From contig CM062214.1 of the NCBI GenBank assembly GCA_031216445.1, forward strand, positions 5,852,001 through 5,916,000: a DNA stretch of 64,000 nucleotides, read 5' to 3'. The notes beneath the pieces were generated by a model. It was given only the letters and a program-made list of their open reading frames with translations, was not told where the DNA came from and did no database searches. The position numbers and the translations under genes were made by a program. This document shows positions 40,435 to 50,536 of the stretch, piece after piece; position 1 is the first letter of the stretch, and each line of letters begins with the position of its first letter. This DNA comes from Lateolabrax maculatus (Eukaryota > Chordata > Actinopteri > Acropomatiformes > Lateolabracidae).

Positions 40435-43400
40435 TGTATCAGAGACTTTGGGCTTGCTGATTACATTTAAATGAGTGACCTTTCCAGGTCGATGGAGGTT
40501 AATCATGGAGTTTCGGTGGCCACGCTCGGCGCCGACCATGTTGGCGTTATTCTCTCCGTGGCTGTGACTCTCTGTGCTTTCCCGGTCAGTGAGGGGGAGC
40601 GGGAGAAGGGAGGGGAGGTGTGAGGGAGTAGTGGGGATGAGGAGGAAGAGAAAGGAAAGCAGCGCCAAGACGAGGGAGTCAGTGGAAGACAGGGAGATAA
40701 AGAGGAACGGGGCGAGGAGCAGGGGATGAGGAAGAGGAAGTGAAGGGGAGGTGAGCTTAGAGAGGAAGAGCAGATAGGCCCGTTCCCAGTGTTCACGCTG
40801 AACACTGAACCACACACCAGCTGCCACAGAGGTGCTCCTGTGGACAGTAGAGCGTGAGATTACATATTTCATATGTACTTTAATAAATTATTGTTTTTTT
40901 TAGTACATTTGTTCTTGCTGACCTCTCAAGGTTTTTTTTTTTTGTCATACCAGTTTATAAAGTTACAGTGCTGTGAATTGTGGGTAATTCACTCAAGTTT
41001 GCAAGCTTATGGAAAGTGATCAGCAATGAAATAGTTTAACATTTCGGGAAATATGCTTTTTTGTTTTTCTGGCCAAAAGTTAGACGAGAAGATTGATGCC
41101 ACCCTCATGTGTGTATGGAAAATACTGCCAGCAGCCGGTTAGCTTAGCTTAGCACAAAGACTGGAATCAGGGGGAAACAGGTAGCCTGACTCTGTCTGAA
41201 GGCGACACAATCCTCCATCAGCACCTCCAAAGCTCACCAATTAACTCCTTATATCATGTTTATCATGTCAACAACGGAGCCAGCATGTTCCCGGCTGCCA
41301 CTCTTTATGCTAAGCTAAGCTAGCTGGCTGCTGGCTGTAGCCTCACACTAAATGGACACACACGAGAGTGGTGTCAATCTTCTCATCTAACTCTCGGCAA
41401 GAAAATGAAAAGGCCTCTCTCCCAAAATATGAAACTATTCCTTTTATCGCTGCAAAGGTTCTTGAGAGAGCCCTCGAGCACTTGTGATTTTACAGTAGGA
41501 CATCACTGAGCCCCTTAACATGAACACACATCAAAGTCTGTGTCCATTGTTGAATAGTTAACAGTAGGCATGCATAAGCTTTTTATTAATCAATTAGTAT
41601 TTGTACATTTTAAGTTATTTTGTTAATATATGATTCATATATTTTATTTTATTCATTACTGGGTTGACACCTCACCACTCATAGTGATGGAGTTGGAGCG
41701 AGGGGTGTTTCAGTGGGAGGTCCATGATCCCTGACTAAGGTGACGAACTAAAACACCAAAAAAGATGAATGAATGAACACAGGTAAAGGAGCATTCAGTG
41801 TGAATAACACTGTGTCTACCGCTGACGTAGTCTCGATGTCTCTCCTCCTGTCCTTGGAAAGAGCGAGGCAGACAAAGAGCACCTTATGACCGCTCGGCCT
41901 TATGCCGCACATTCCCACTGCAGCAACACAGGATGCAAACTCCCATCCTCCTCGTTTGGTTAGACTGACTGAAATATATCACCTTTCATAGACAAGAGCT
42001 TTTCTGTTTGTTACACAGAAACACTCTCTCTGTGTGTTATCATAAGAAGATACGAGAGGCAAAGCTGGAGGCTGCGTCACACAGCAGCTTTTGTTCTGCT
42101 CTTTAAGTCGGAGCGAAATACTAAAAGCCCTTAGTGTCATACATTATACTGTTTGTGTAGTAGCTAGTGATGAAATGATCAGTCTAATTGACAATATTCT
42201 GATCAACAGGAAAGTATTTATTTTTGTTCAAAGTTTGATAATTATTTAATATTTTACATTAATACTATCTTAATACTAAGTCATTTTTCAAGCCTATATG
42301 CCAAATATAGTTTTTACAGCTTACGGTTTCTGGACTGTTGGTCAGAAAAAGAAGCGATTTGAATTGACACCTTGGGCTCTGGGAAATTGTGATAGACATT
42401 TTTCGTTAATAATTGATAATGAAGAAAATCATTGGTGGCAGTAGTAGTCGTTGAAATTTTTCAGTCTGGTCCAAACTGGCAACTGACACCTATTAGAAAA
42501 CACGTCATTTGCAGTGCTAAAACCGCACATGACATCTGCAGCTACAGCATGGTTTTATGAAGTCAAGTGACACGTGTCTCTGGGACCGGTTTAAAACGCC
42601 TCCGCTTGTACTGAACATGTGCTAGCAGATTACGAATGTGGACTCACTGTGCACCAAACATACATACACATGCATAAGCACGGGCTCCAGCTGGATATAT
42701 GGTGCTCTGACAAAAGACATACATCAACACGACGTACATCTCTACAGACAACTCTGAGTCTACAACAGATTGGTCTGCGTTTTGCATTACGGGCTGTATG
42801 TGACAAGGTGAACGTGTTTGAATAACGGTACCTGCCGTCAGCAGTTCATGCTCTCTGTATGTGCCGGTGTTTGTTGCACTGTGTGGATTTATGGCATCGA
42901 ATCATCTCCTCGCGTCTTGTTATCTGATATTTGCCTGCTTTACCTTCATCATACTGTGACAGCCGTCCACATGGGAACTGCAAAGACATTTTGTGATCCT
43001 AAAAGGATTTATTCGCACAGAAAACTTTCCAACTTTGATTTTTTGAAGCTGAAGATGTTTGATTGAATCGTTGTCGACACTTGGAGCCAGTCTGGCTTTG
43101 AGACAGCTGTTCAAAACTGTGTAAAAGTGTTAAACTATGGTGTTAATTTTCTCACTTTCAATTAAATGAACTGTTTTTTTCTGGGTGGGGGGGGGGCGTT
43201 TCTATAAGAATGTGAATAAATCAGTCACCATCACTCCTGTCTCTTTCTCTGTTGACAGCCATGCGGCAGGCTACGACAGTGACCCCAACACCCCCATGGT
43301 GTACAGCTGCAGCACGCAGTACCGCATACACACACACGGAGTCTTCAGGGGGATACAGGTAGGACTCGCTCTACTGCTACTGCTACTACAGCCCCTATAT

Positions 43401-43899
43401 GTTACCTCTTTTTTCATTGTCGAGAGGCCATCCTGAGGTCGCACGGACCTTCTGTCTGCACACACACACCGTTCACATCTTTACTGTATTTAAACACTGA
43501 AGGAAAAACGCACTAATGACACAGAAAAAAGAACAGCTTTTATATGTAGTGGAGAGCCTGATGCAATGACCAGGCTATGTGAAGGAGGAAATACTGATAT
43601 GTAGCAGAGCAGAGATTTACAAACACACACACACAAACACGTCGCATACACACATTTTTAAAAGGCAGCTCCAAAGGCCAAGAGGAATCTTTTTCCACAA
43701 ATCCATTAGCAGTGGAGAGAGAGACAGACACACACACTCAAAGGGTTACACTGGGTGAAGATACAGTTTCCATACAGGGATCAGCATGTTAATAAATCAT
43801 TAGATTTTAATTATTGTCTGTCAGCGGCTCTAAAGGACAGGGAGCAGAGATTCTCCAGACCTGCTCTTAGTCCACAGCAGGACTTTTTTGAGAACTTTG

Positions 43900-43931
<32 letters not shown>

Positions 43932-46900
43932 ATTTTGGGGCCTGTGTCATCATTCACCCTGCTCCTTTTTCTTCCTTTGCTCCTTTTCTTTCTCCTGTTC
44001 ATAGAAATGGATTGCACCAAACACACATAAGAGGTCTGGCTCAGTGCAAAAGAATCAACAAACTCTCACTCTTATGCCTTTAAAGTATAATTTAAGAGCT
44101 GCTAAAATGTGAGATAACAGATTGAGTAGCAAAGTGATGCTGTGCTCCGTAGTTTTTATTACACGGATTATACTAATTCTCAGTCACTGCCAAAGGAAAC
44201 AGTCTACAGTTGACAGCCATGGAATTTCATTCTTCATTAATGTTGGTTTATGACCAGCAAAATGATTACACAGCTTGTTGAAAACTGAACCCTATGATCA
44301 AGAATCATATAAGAAATTACTGAGTCACAGCTCATTTTATCCTTCTGCTGTCAGGACACCAATCAGTCAGTTTAGTTGATTAAATTAATCTCTCATTAAA
44401 TTAATTAAGCAAAGCAAAGATATGTTGCTCTCTCTCTGCAGACAGGCTTGTTACTTTAGTATGGAGGACCAAAGTGTTCAATTAACAAATAAATATTGTG
44501 GAATATAATTAATAGAATTATAATTGATATATAAATTACCCGACAATTTGTGAAATAAAAACTCAACACAGTGTTATGACATTTTTCATATTTCAACATT
44601 GTTATTTAATAATAACAGTTTTTGTTAATTTTCATTTCATTTATTCATTGCAAAATGCCCCTTTTTAAAGTTCTTTATTTCATAATTGTATTTTTCCCAA
44701 TCATACTTATCTTTCATGTCCTTTTTTATTTCATAATGTCTCTTTGTCTCACATTTCAGCCAATCACAGGCCTTGTCTTAAGCAAGCTCAACAACTGCTA
44801 CAAAATTTAGCAAGTTAGCATCTTTTACTGAAAAAGTCATTCTTAATGAACTAAAATAAATACATAGCACAAATAAATAAACACAGTACACAGACACCAT
44901 AACTAACTACACATGCTGACTGCGTCTCCAGCTCACTAGCCAGGCAGAGATGTGAGTTGCACAACTCTGTGAAGAGCAAACACACTCCTTCTCCAGCCAG
45001 GTAACACAGCTTTAAAATAACAACATAAGAAGGAGTTTGAGTTTTAATGATTTCTTTAATTATTTCACATTTAATTTATAATATAACTTAAATATATAGT
45101 TATATTAAAGTTATTATATATACATATAATGTATAAAATATTTTACATATATAAATATAATAGAAATGTAATTTATTGTAATAAAAGTTTATTTCTATAT
45201 CTTACAAAATGCATTCTTATGACTATTTAATTCAGTAGATTTGCATGTAATAAATCATTTTAAATTCGTGCTGTGCATCTGATAATTAAAGATGTCCTGT
45301 GGAGTTCTCTGTAAACAGTGTAAACAGTCTCACGAGGTTGAGGGCATTTTCTTCCTCACAAAACGTGCAAAGCAGATTATTTGAATAATCTGAAAACCTG
45401 CATCGTTTACATCCATGTTTACTAGGTAGCAGTCTTCTTTTCCAGTGCCTTTTTCTGCTGGACTGAATCAGTGGAATAATGTGAATAATGAGACCACTGG
45501 CAGGAATGTGTATCACGTCACCTGAGTGCACATGCATCTGTGTCCTCACTCATAGAAAACTGCTGCATAGAGCTACAGTAGGTCCAAAACTAGTATTTTT
45601 AATGTCTTAATTATTAGCAGTGTGATGATTAACTCCTCGTTGGGGTTCATTTTCCATTAATGAACAACATCTTGCTCTGAGGTATCAATATTCTACAGCC
45701 TGACAGCCTGACTATAGAGTCAGGTTCAGATTATAATCAGGTCATTTCACTATGAATTTTCATTTCATACTATTTCAGTATAAAGTGGGATTTTAGGACA
45801 AACGTGTCAGTTAATTTCACATTAGCACTGCAAGTGGCTCTTCTTACAGTAGGCTGCTTATAAATAGCTGCTAACTGTGCTAATTACAACAGGGCTGACC
45901 TCTGAGTCTCTTTGGCCATTACGCTAGATATTGAGGAAATGAAGAGCAGATGGCTGCAGGAGAAGGGGGGGGGGGGGGGGGGGGCGGGGGAGAGAGGGGG
46001 AGAAAAGATAAAGAGGAAAGTAATGGCAGAAATGTTTAGGTAGAGTGGTATGAAGTAGAAACAGTTGAAGAAGAGGATGGAGAAATAGAGGAAGAAGTGT
46101 GAATAAAGGGATGGAAAATGGCAAAATAGCGAAATAGAGGAAATAGATCGACAGGTAGCATGACAGGAGTGAAAAATAAGAAAACTACACTTAGATTTAC
46201 TATGCAAGTGAACTAATGTACAACATTTTTGATTTTGTACAAATTATTGTGTTGAAATTAACACAATCATTTTGGGTTATTTCCTGTTATTCTTCTCCAG
46301 CCGGGTTGGCAGTGAGCAGCAGGGCTGTAATGGGGCTCTCTGGAAGGGGGTCTGTCTAAAAGGCGTGACTAATAGCTCCCTTCGGGCTGCAGTCAGTCTG
46401 GGGTCATTTTACTGCTAATTCCCATCTAATGAATATATGACCATTTTATTTTAATGATCCCCACGAGCCAGACACATCACAGGCACTTATTTACACACAG
46501 GACACATTTAATTGTCTGTTTTCTAAATTACATTTTACTGGTTAAATTATTGATGTCCAGGGAGAGTTTTTATTAATTCTGCCTTGAGTTGTTTGGCTTC
46601 AACTTAACATGTTTGGTGTGTGTGTGTGTGTGTGTGTGCAGGATGTGCGGCGGGTGCCCAGCATCGCTCCGGCCATAGTGCGGTCAGAGAGCAGCGAGAA
46701 GCGTCCGTTCATGTGTGCCTACCCAGGATGCAACAAACGCTACTTCAAGCTGTCTCATCTGCAGATGCACAGTCGTAAACACACAGGTGAAACCAACAGA
46801 AACCGAAAAGTGATGTTAATATTTTTGTAATATTACACTTATTATATTACTACTGACATTTCCCAGAAGCACAGTTACTGTGTTTCTACTTCACTCAAAC

Positions 46901-48110
46901 CTTTTTTTGCCTGGCTTTATGAGATCAAACTTTTAAAAACATTTTAAGTGATGTTTCCATTGGCCCCAATTTCCTTATCTGCTATTGCCAGAAAAGACTT
47001 CCTGTTTTGTAACATAAAGAGATCCTTTGGATTTCCAGTTAGATCTGATACAGCCGCAGTGCAGAGCAAACCACAGCGCCTCTTCATACTGATTTTTTCC
47101 TTAATGTCTCAAATTAGAAACATGCAAACGTGGGGTGGGGGGAGGGGGAACATTGTTTGTCCTTGTCATTCGTACTGATAAAGGAAAAGTAATGAACAGT
47201 GCTTACAACGAAAAAAGAAACACACTTTCATACAATACATGTGTGCACTTTTCAGCATTCACTTAACATCAATATTTCTTTCATATTTAATATTATGAGT
47301 GAAATAATAGGCCCATTCTGAATTGGCTGTGCAGATTTACAGATAAATATTGTATAAATATTCACATATGAGAAGCTGCTACCTACTTAGCCAGCTAACT
47401 GGCTCTGCTGGGCTGTGGGCTTGGTTTATCACTCCGAGCCGGCGCTGGCAACTACAGGAGCTAGTGTTTGTGAAGATGTTCCTCAGGGAAAGACACACAA
47501 CTCTGTGACGGGGGAGACTTTTTCTCCTTCTCCTAACAGGAGCTGGCTAACAGTCCAGAGTCCAAAACTCCACGTAGTCCAAAATTAGTAGACCTTTAAA
47601 CCTTATTTGACTATGGGTATGTGTTATCTGTGATATCTTCTGAGATAAAAAAAATAAGTGATCAAAAATAAAATGAAATTTTCTGTAACTTTCTGTGTCT
47701 TTATCCAGGGGAGAAACCCTACCAGTGTGAGTTCACAGACTGTGGCCGGAGGTTCTCCCGCTCAGACCAGCTCAAAAGACACCAGAGGAGACACACAGGT
47801 TTGATTATTTTCACTCAATCTGTCTCTCTGGCTTTTATTTTGTTGTAGTTTTTCCTTTCTGTTCCTTGTATTTGCTCCCTCTATTTGCTCTCCTCTGCTG
47901 TTTGCATGACAAAGCCATTTTGTGGTCAGTGCAGTCTTTTGAAGCGCACAGTTTGCATTTTGTATACAGTGATGCACTGCACTGACCTGCCCTCAGATTA
48001 AGTTGCTAAAAGGCTGACCAAACTTTGGAATGGCTTCCCTGCAAGCCTCTGCTCTACTGTATTTTTCTATCTCCCTCTGTGTGTGCGTGTGTGTGATGTT
48101 GAACATGTGT

Positions 48111-48158
<48 letters not shown>

Positions 48159-48825
48159 CCTGGGCTTGTTTGTGTGCTGTATGTGTCTGTTTGATTGTGT
48201 GTGTGTGTGCATGCATACTGTACACGTGTTTAGGAGTTAAACCCTTCGAATGCGAGACGTGTCAGAGAAAGTTCTCTCGGTCTGACCACCTTAAGACACA
48301 CACCCGGACTCATACAGGTAAAACAAGTGCGTAAACTTTTATTTTTCCATTTCTTCTTCATCCATTTGATATTTACATATATGCAGTTGTAAAAGATATC
48401 AAGTAAAGTAATAGTGTTGGAATGTATTTATTCTTCTGTAACTTGTGTTATGTACTAGAAACAGTACTACATTATGTCAATTGAATCTTGCCATTGAAGT
48501 TTGATAAGCATAATAGTCTAATATTTCTCCCATTTTCCCCTTTCTTTCCACTTGATTTCATTATTATTCCCTCCGGCTTGCATCTTCTCTTAATCCCTCC
48601 TCTCCTACTTTCTCCGCCTCCCGTCATTACCGTCCTCTCGTCTTCCTCTTCAATCCGTCTCCTGTCTCTTCCAACCTGCCCGCCCGTCCCACCCCTCTCT
48701 CAGGTGAGAAGCCGTTTAACTGCCGGTGGCCCAACTGTCAGAAGAAGTTTGCCCGGAGCGACGAGCTGGTGCGACACCACAACATGCACCAGAGGAACCT
48801 CACCAAGCTCCAGCTGGCCATCTGA
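29188..48825 (+). CDS. wt1: Wilms tumour 1 transcription factor (complete coding region, 9 exons)
   Basis: WT1 is a nuclear zinc-finger transcription and RNA-binding factor controlling kidney, gonad and mesothelium development. Coding exons are 29188-29653, 33324-33446, 34837-34939, 38819-38902, 43259-43358, 46642-46786, 47709-47798, 48234-48317 (or 48326) and 48704-48825. All are in phase, giving 438 aa (-KTS) or 441 aa (+KTS). Residues 1-292 are the Pro/Gly-rich regulatory part, starting MGSDVRDLN and including LIKQEPSW (a sumoylation-type motif, K64) and FTVHFSGQFTGTGACRYG. Four C2H2 fingers begin at residue 317 (CX4C, CX4C, CX2C, CX4C). Exons 2, 3, 8 and 9 have the human lengths (123, 103, 90, 84/93). 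The mammalian 17-residue exon 5 is missing: exon 4 joins the exon 6 equivalent directly. Whether this is wt1a or wt1b cannot be decided without a phylogeny. Identification is essentially certain. Confidence 0.98.
29656..29688. repeat. (TG)n directly after the wt1 exon 1 donor
   Basis: A GT alternation starts only a few bases after the gtaggg donor at 29654. The transcribed RNA would carry a UG tract immediately inside intron 1. Confidence 0.95.
31554..31624. promoter_or_regulatory. Possible GATA-site cluster in wt1 intron 1
   Basis: CTTATCAAGCAGATAA (31554-31569) contains two GATA cores facing each other, and TTATCT follows at 31619-31624. A TAATTA-type core lies just before, near 31536-31541. 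GATA factors regulate mammalian WT1 through non-coding elements; that this block is an enhancer here is inference. Confidence 0.25.
33324..33446 (+). CDS. wt1: wt1 exon 2
   Basis: 123 bases, phase 1 to phase 1, encoding the segment with GYSAVAFDG and NHSFKHED. The length equals human exon 2. FKHE fits a second sumoylation-type motif known in WT1. Confidence 0.97.
34788..34825. repeat. Imperfect (TG)n just upstream of wt1 exon 3
   Basis: TG alternation with CTG and CG interruptions, ending about 11 bases before the exon 3 acceptor. It is complementary to the CA tract at 34944-34972. Confidence 0.95.
34837..34939 (+). CDS. wt1: wt1 exon 3
   Basis: 103 bases, phase 1 to phase 2, encoding GEQQYPVPPPVYGCHTPSDS and on to LLLRNPYN. 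It is the same length as human exon 3. It is bracketed by complementary TG and CA microsatellites. Confidence 0.97.
34944..34972. repeat. (CA)n just downstream of wt1 exon 3 donor
   Basis: A CA alternation begins 4 bases into intron 3, directly after gtaaa. Confidence 0.95.
36710..36760. repeat. Interrupted CA/ACACAT repeat in wt1 intron 3
   Basis: Repeated ACACAT and ACACACAT units. Intron 3 (34940-38818) otherwise shows no exon-like sequence; a further CA/CAGA tract lies at 37481-37530. Confidence 0.85.
37790..38055. repeat. Dispersed repeat, copy A (related to 59241-59560)
   Basis: The blocks GAGGATGAATC-TAGTGACTTTG-TGATCC, AACAACTATTAGG and CATCATCAGGTCAAAATTTT-AATTTGTCCA-TAC recur, with rearranged order and mismatches, in intron 10 of the HERC gene. 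It is a decayed interspersed repeat of unassigned class with no coding capacity. Confidence 0.55.
38819..38902 (+). CDS. wt1: wt1 exon 4
   Basis: 84 bases, phase 2 to phase 2, encoding GENLYEMTSQLECVAW and on to ASTLKR. It is 6 bases longer than the 78-base human exon. The next coding exon found is the exon 6 equivalent. Confidence 0.95.
40384..40431. repeat. (GT)24 microsatellite in wt1 intron 4
   Basis: A perfect alternation of about 48 bases, a Z-DNA-prone sequence. It sits about 150 bases before a purine-rich tract (40580-40770). Confidence 0.95.
40580..40770. repeat. Purine-rich (GA) tract in wt1 intron 4
   Basis: This stretch is strongly purine-biased, with GAGGAGG, GGGGAGG and GAGGAAG units and few pyrimidines. 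The long antisense ORF (40126-40872) that covers it is a translation of this bias and the neighbouring GT tract. Confidence 0.8.
41027..41442. mobile_element. Foldback/MITE-like element, copy 2, with long terminal inverted repeats
   Basis: The left arm (AATAGTTTAACATTTCGGGA at about 41029, then AGTTAGACGAGAAGATTGAT near 41078) is mirrored by the right arm (ATCTTCTCATCTAACTCT at about 41378 and AAATATGAAACTATTCC at 41425-41441). The arms are about 75 bases. The interior has TTAGCTTAGCTTAGC and its inverse GCTAAGCTAAGCTAGC, so the inverted symmetry extends inward. It is about 415 bp, non-coding and lies in wt1 intron 4. A diverged copy is at 18384-18695. The architecture fits a non-autonomous DNA transposon common in fish genomes. 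Confidence 0.75.
43259..43358 (+). CDS. wt1: wt1 exon 5 (equivalent of mammalian exon 6)
   Basis: 100 bases, phase 2 to phase 0, encoding HAAGYDSDPNTPMVYSCSTQ and then YRIHTHGVFRGIQ. The mammalian alternative exon 5 (17 residues) normally lies just before it; nothing like it was seen in the 4.36-kb intron. Confidence 0.97.
45288..45330. mobile_element. Possible arm of the 8767-8886 repeat family
   Basis: AAAGATGTCCTGTGGAGTTC followed by TCTGTAAAC resembles the left arm at 8775-8805 (AAAGGTGCCCCTTTGGAGTT then TTCTTGTAAAC). No second arm was located within 300 bases, so this is tentative. Confidence 0.3.
45965..45984. repeat. 20-base poly(G) run in wt1 intron 5
   Basis: Twenty consecutive G residues followed by CGGGGGAGAGAGGGGGAG, within a purine-rich stretch reaching about 46140. 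It can form a G-quadruplex in the transcript. Confidence 0.95.
46616..46639. repeat. (TG)n abutting the acceptor of the first zinc-finger exon
   Basis: The TG alternation runs directly into GCAG at 46638-46641, so it occupies the place where a polypyrimidine tract is expected. Confidence 0.95.
46642..46786 (+). CDS. wt1: wt1 exon 6 (mammalian exon 7): zinc finger 1
   Basis: 145 bases, phase 0 to phase 1. It encodes DVRRVPSIAPAIVRSESSEK and then finger 1 (C317, C322, H335, H339). The finger matches the conserved WT1 sequence KRPFMCAYPGCNKRYFKLSH. Confidence 0.98.
47709..47798 (+). CDS. wt1: wt1 exon 7 (mammalian exon 8): zinc finger 2
   Basis: 90 bases, phase 1 to phase 1. It encodes EKPYQCEFTDCGRRFSRSDQ and LKRHQRRHTG (C347, C352, H365, H369). 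The DNA-contacting R-S-D-Q helix residues are intact. Confidence 0.98.
48114..48157. repeat. (TG)n upstream of wt1 zinc-finger 3 exon
   Basis: An approximately 44-base GT tract lies 76 bases before the exon at 48234, followed by further short GT runs. Confidence 0.95.
48234..48326 (+). CDS. wt1: wt1 exon 8 (mammalian exon 9): zinc finger 3 with alternative KTS end
   Basis: It encodes VKPFECETCQRKFSRSDHLK and THTRTHTG (C377, C380, H393, H397). The first donor after 48317 gives the -KTS form and the second after 48326 adds Lys-Thr-Ser between fingers 3 and 4. In known WT1 biology, -KTS favours DNA binding and transcription, while +KTS favours RNA and splicing-speckle association. Confidence 0.98.
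48318..48332 (+). promoter_or_regulatory. wt1: KTS alternative splice-donor pair of wt1
   Basis: Two donors lie 9 bases apart: gtaaaa at 48318 and gtgcgt at 48327. As I recall it, the human intron 9 start is the same here, including the +4 C and +5 G positions mutated in Frasier syndrome. The regulated +KTS/-KTS choice is therefore expected to be preserved. Confidence 0.95.
48704..48825 (+). CDS. wt1: wt1 exon 9 (mammalian exon 10): zinc finger 4 and C-terminus
   Basis: It encodes EKPFNCRWPNCQKKFARSDE and LVRHHNMHQRNLTKLQLAI, ending at TGA 48823-48825. The finger ligands C405, C410, H423 and H427 are all present. The C-terminus ends Ala-Ile rather than the mammalian Ala-Leu. Confidence 0.98.
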
Positions 48826-49575
48826 GGCCTCTGTCAGCCCGTATCACCATTTCAAATGTAAACATCTGGATTACATCTGCTTATATTTTCTGTCTCCGGT
48901 TAATCCAGACCTGGTGACCCCTTTTGCACCCACGAAACCAGCCTCTGTCAGGGCCAGTGGAGTCCTAATGGGTCCCTTAAAAATGATAATAATAGGTGTA
49001 TATCATTTATATTTTATGAGCAAGACACCACTGTCTTCACTCTGAGGCTAATGCAATTCTGTCTAAAAGTCATTATATATCCTGAAATCTGTGGGTTAAA
49101 TATAGTCTGTCATGGAAATGTACTGTGACCTTCAGGTTGTGGAATTTAAAGGATAAGGCAGGCAGTATTCTTTTTTTTGTTTTTGCCAACAAATGCAATG
49201 AAAAAACCCAAACCAACAATGTATGAAAAATGCTGCCCCCTCATTCAGTTGAATGGGACCTCTCTGTTGATACAGAAGGGGTGCCAATGCAGTCGTATGG
49301 CAAAAACGTTGAATCTGAATCATCATTTGACGCAATGCAATGCAGCGTCATTTGGTGAGGTCCTGCACATACATGCAAGCGCACATTCCTGGTAGATGAC
49401 TTTGTATTCATACTGTTTTACCTGGCAGTTGTAAAATCCTTTCTCGTAATATTGTAAGTGTGCAGTGGAGTAAATATTTGTTTGGGACTATTTTCAGCTG
49501 TAGATTTGGCACTGTCACTCTTGTACGGTCTATCCATTGTTGGCTTTGGTCTTTTCATGGGATTTGTTAACTATA

Positions 49576-49581
49576 AATAAA
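49576..49581 (+). terminator. wt1: Candidate proximal polyadenylation signal of wt1
   Basis: AATAAA in an AT-rich context about 750 bases downstream of the stop codon. The distal alternative is at 51038-51043. Confidence 0.45.
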
Positions 49582-50013
49582 ACACAGAATATCACCAGAC
49601 TTATTCTTTACATAAATCTTTCCTGTAGTTTTGAATTATGGTTTCTTAAAGTCAGCGAGTACCCCGAGTTCTTCAAGCCTCTCCTGAAAGAACTCACAAC
49701 GTAAAAGAGCATTTAAATTGAGTTTTTCTAAGGCCAAAAAATACTATGTGAGGCAGAAGTACATTTCAAAATGATTAGATGTACAGTTCATTTACTTTAC
49801 AGAAGGTCCCCTTGCCCAGAGTGAACATTGGTGTCTTTGCACGTCAAGACGGTTCAGAGGAATCTCAGACAAAAATGTTTGTATTAATGTCATATTGCAT
49901 TCACCCCTAGTTATGGTCTGTTTTCCCATCACCACCCACCACCATATGTACAGTGAGGTCAAAGGTTGTGGTCAGCTACAGGCATGTCCCTACAGCTTAG
50001 CGCCTTCCGCTGT

Positions 50014-50536
50014 TGTAAATATATCTAAAGTTGAACTACTTTGGGAAGACTTATTTATTATCTTTTTTGTGGACACAAATTGCTTTCACGAGAATGATTT
50101 AAAGGGAGGGAGGTGTCATTCCGTCTCTGCCTTTTCTTATAGTTTTCACAGTTACACCATAAAAGATAATGCTGGGTTTGGTTTAAAGAGATCAAATTAA
50201 GTGAACAATTTGCATCCAACACCTCCCGCAGTGTTTGCAATGTCAGCTTTTGGTGTTTTGTCTGGTCAGCATAACATATACATTGCAAACACAAATATAC
50301 CTTTAGGGTTGTATTTAAAAAGCTGAACTCTTTTGTTTTTGAGTAATGTGAGGATTTGTATTTTTTTTCCCTAGCTGTGCTCAGCACTCTTGGAGCTAAA
50401 TCGTCTGCGTCTCTTGTCTCTGTGGTGTGTAAATATTGCTGGACTTTGGCAGTGTTTAAGACACTGCAAGCTCTAAAATATGTCTGCTGGGTCACACTGG
50501 CTCTGTGGCCGGGACATTATGGTCAAGATGTAAATA
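50014..50536 (+). promoter_or_regulatory. wt1: Three Pumilio-response-type elements (TGTAAATA) downstream of wt1
   Basis: Perfect TGTAAATA octamers are at 50014-50021, 50428-50435 and 50529-50536, all on the wt1 transcript strand. UGUANAUA is the established Pumilio-family RNA site. They act only if the 3' UTR extends beyond the first AATAAA. Confidence 0.4.

Noticed and set aside
40126..40872. 248-codon antisense ORF in wt1 intron 4
   Set aside because: It is a translation of the GT microsatellite (His-Thr repeats) and the purine-rich tract (Ser/Pro/Leu). No splice, start or domain evidence.
45286..45549. 87-codon antisense ORF in wt1 intron 5
   Set aside because: It overlaps a possible repeat arm at 45288 and has no gene-like support.
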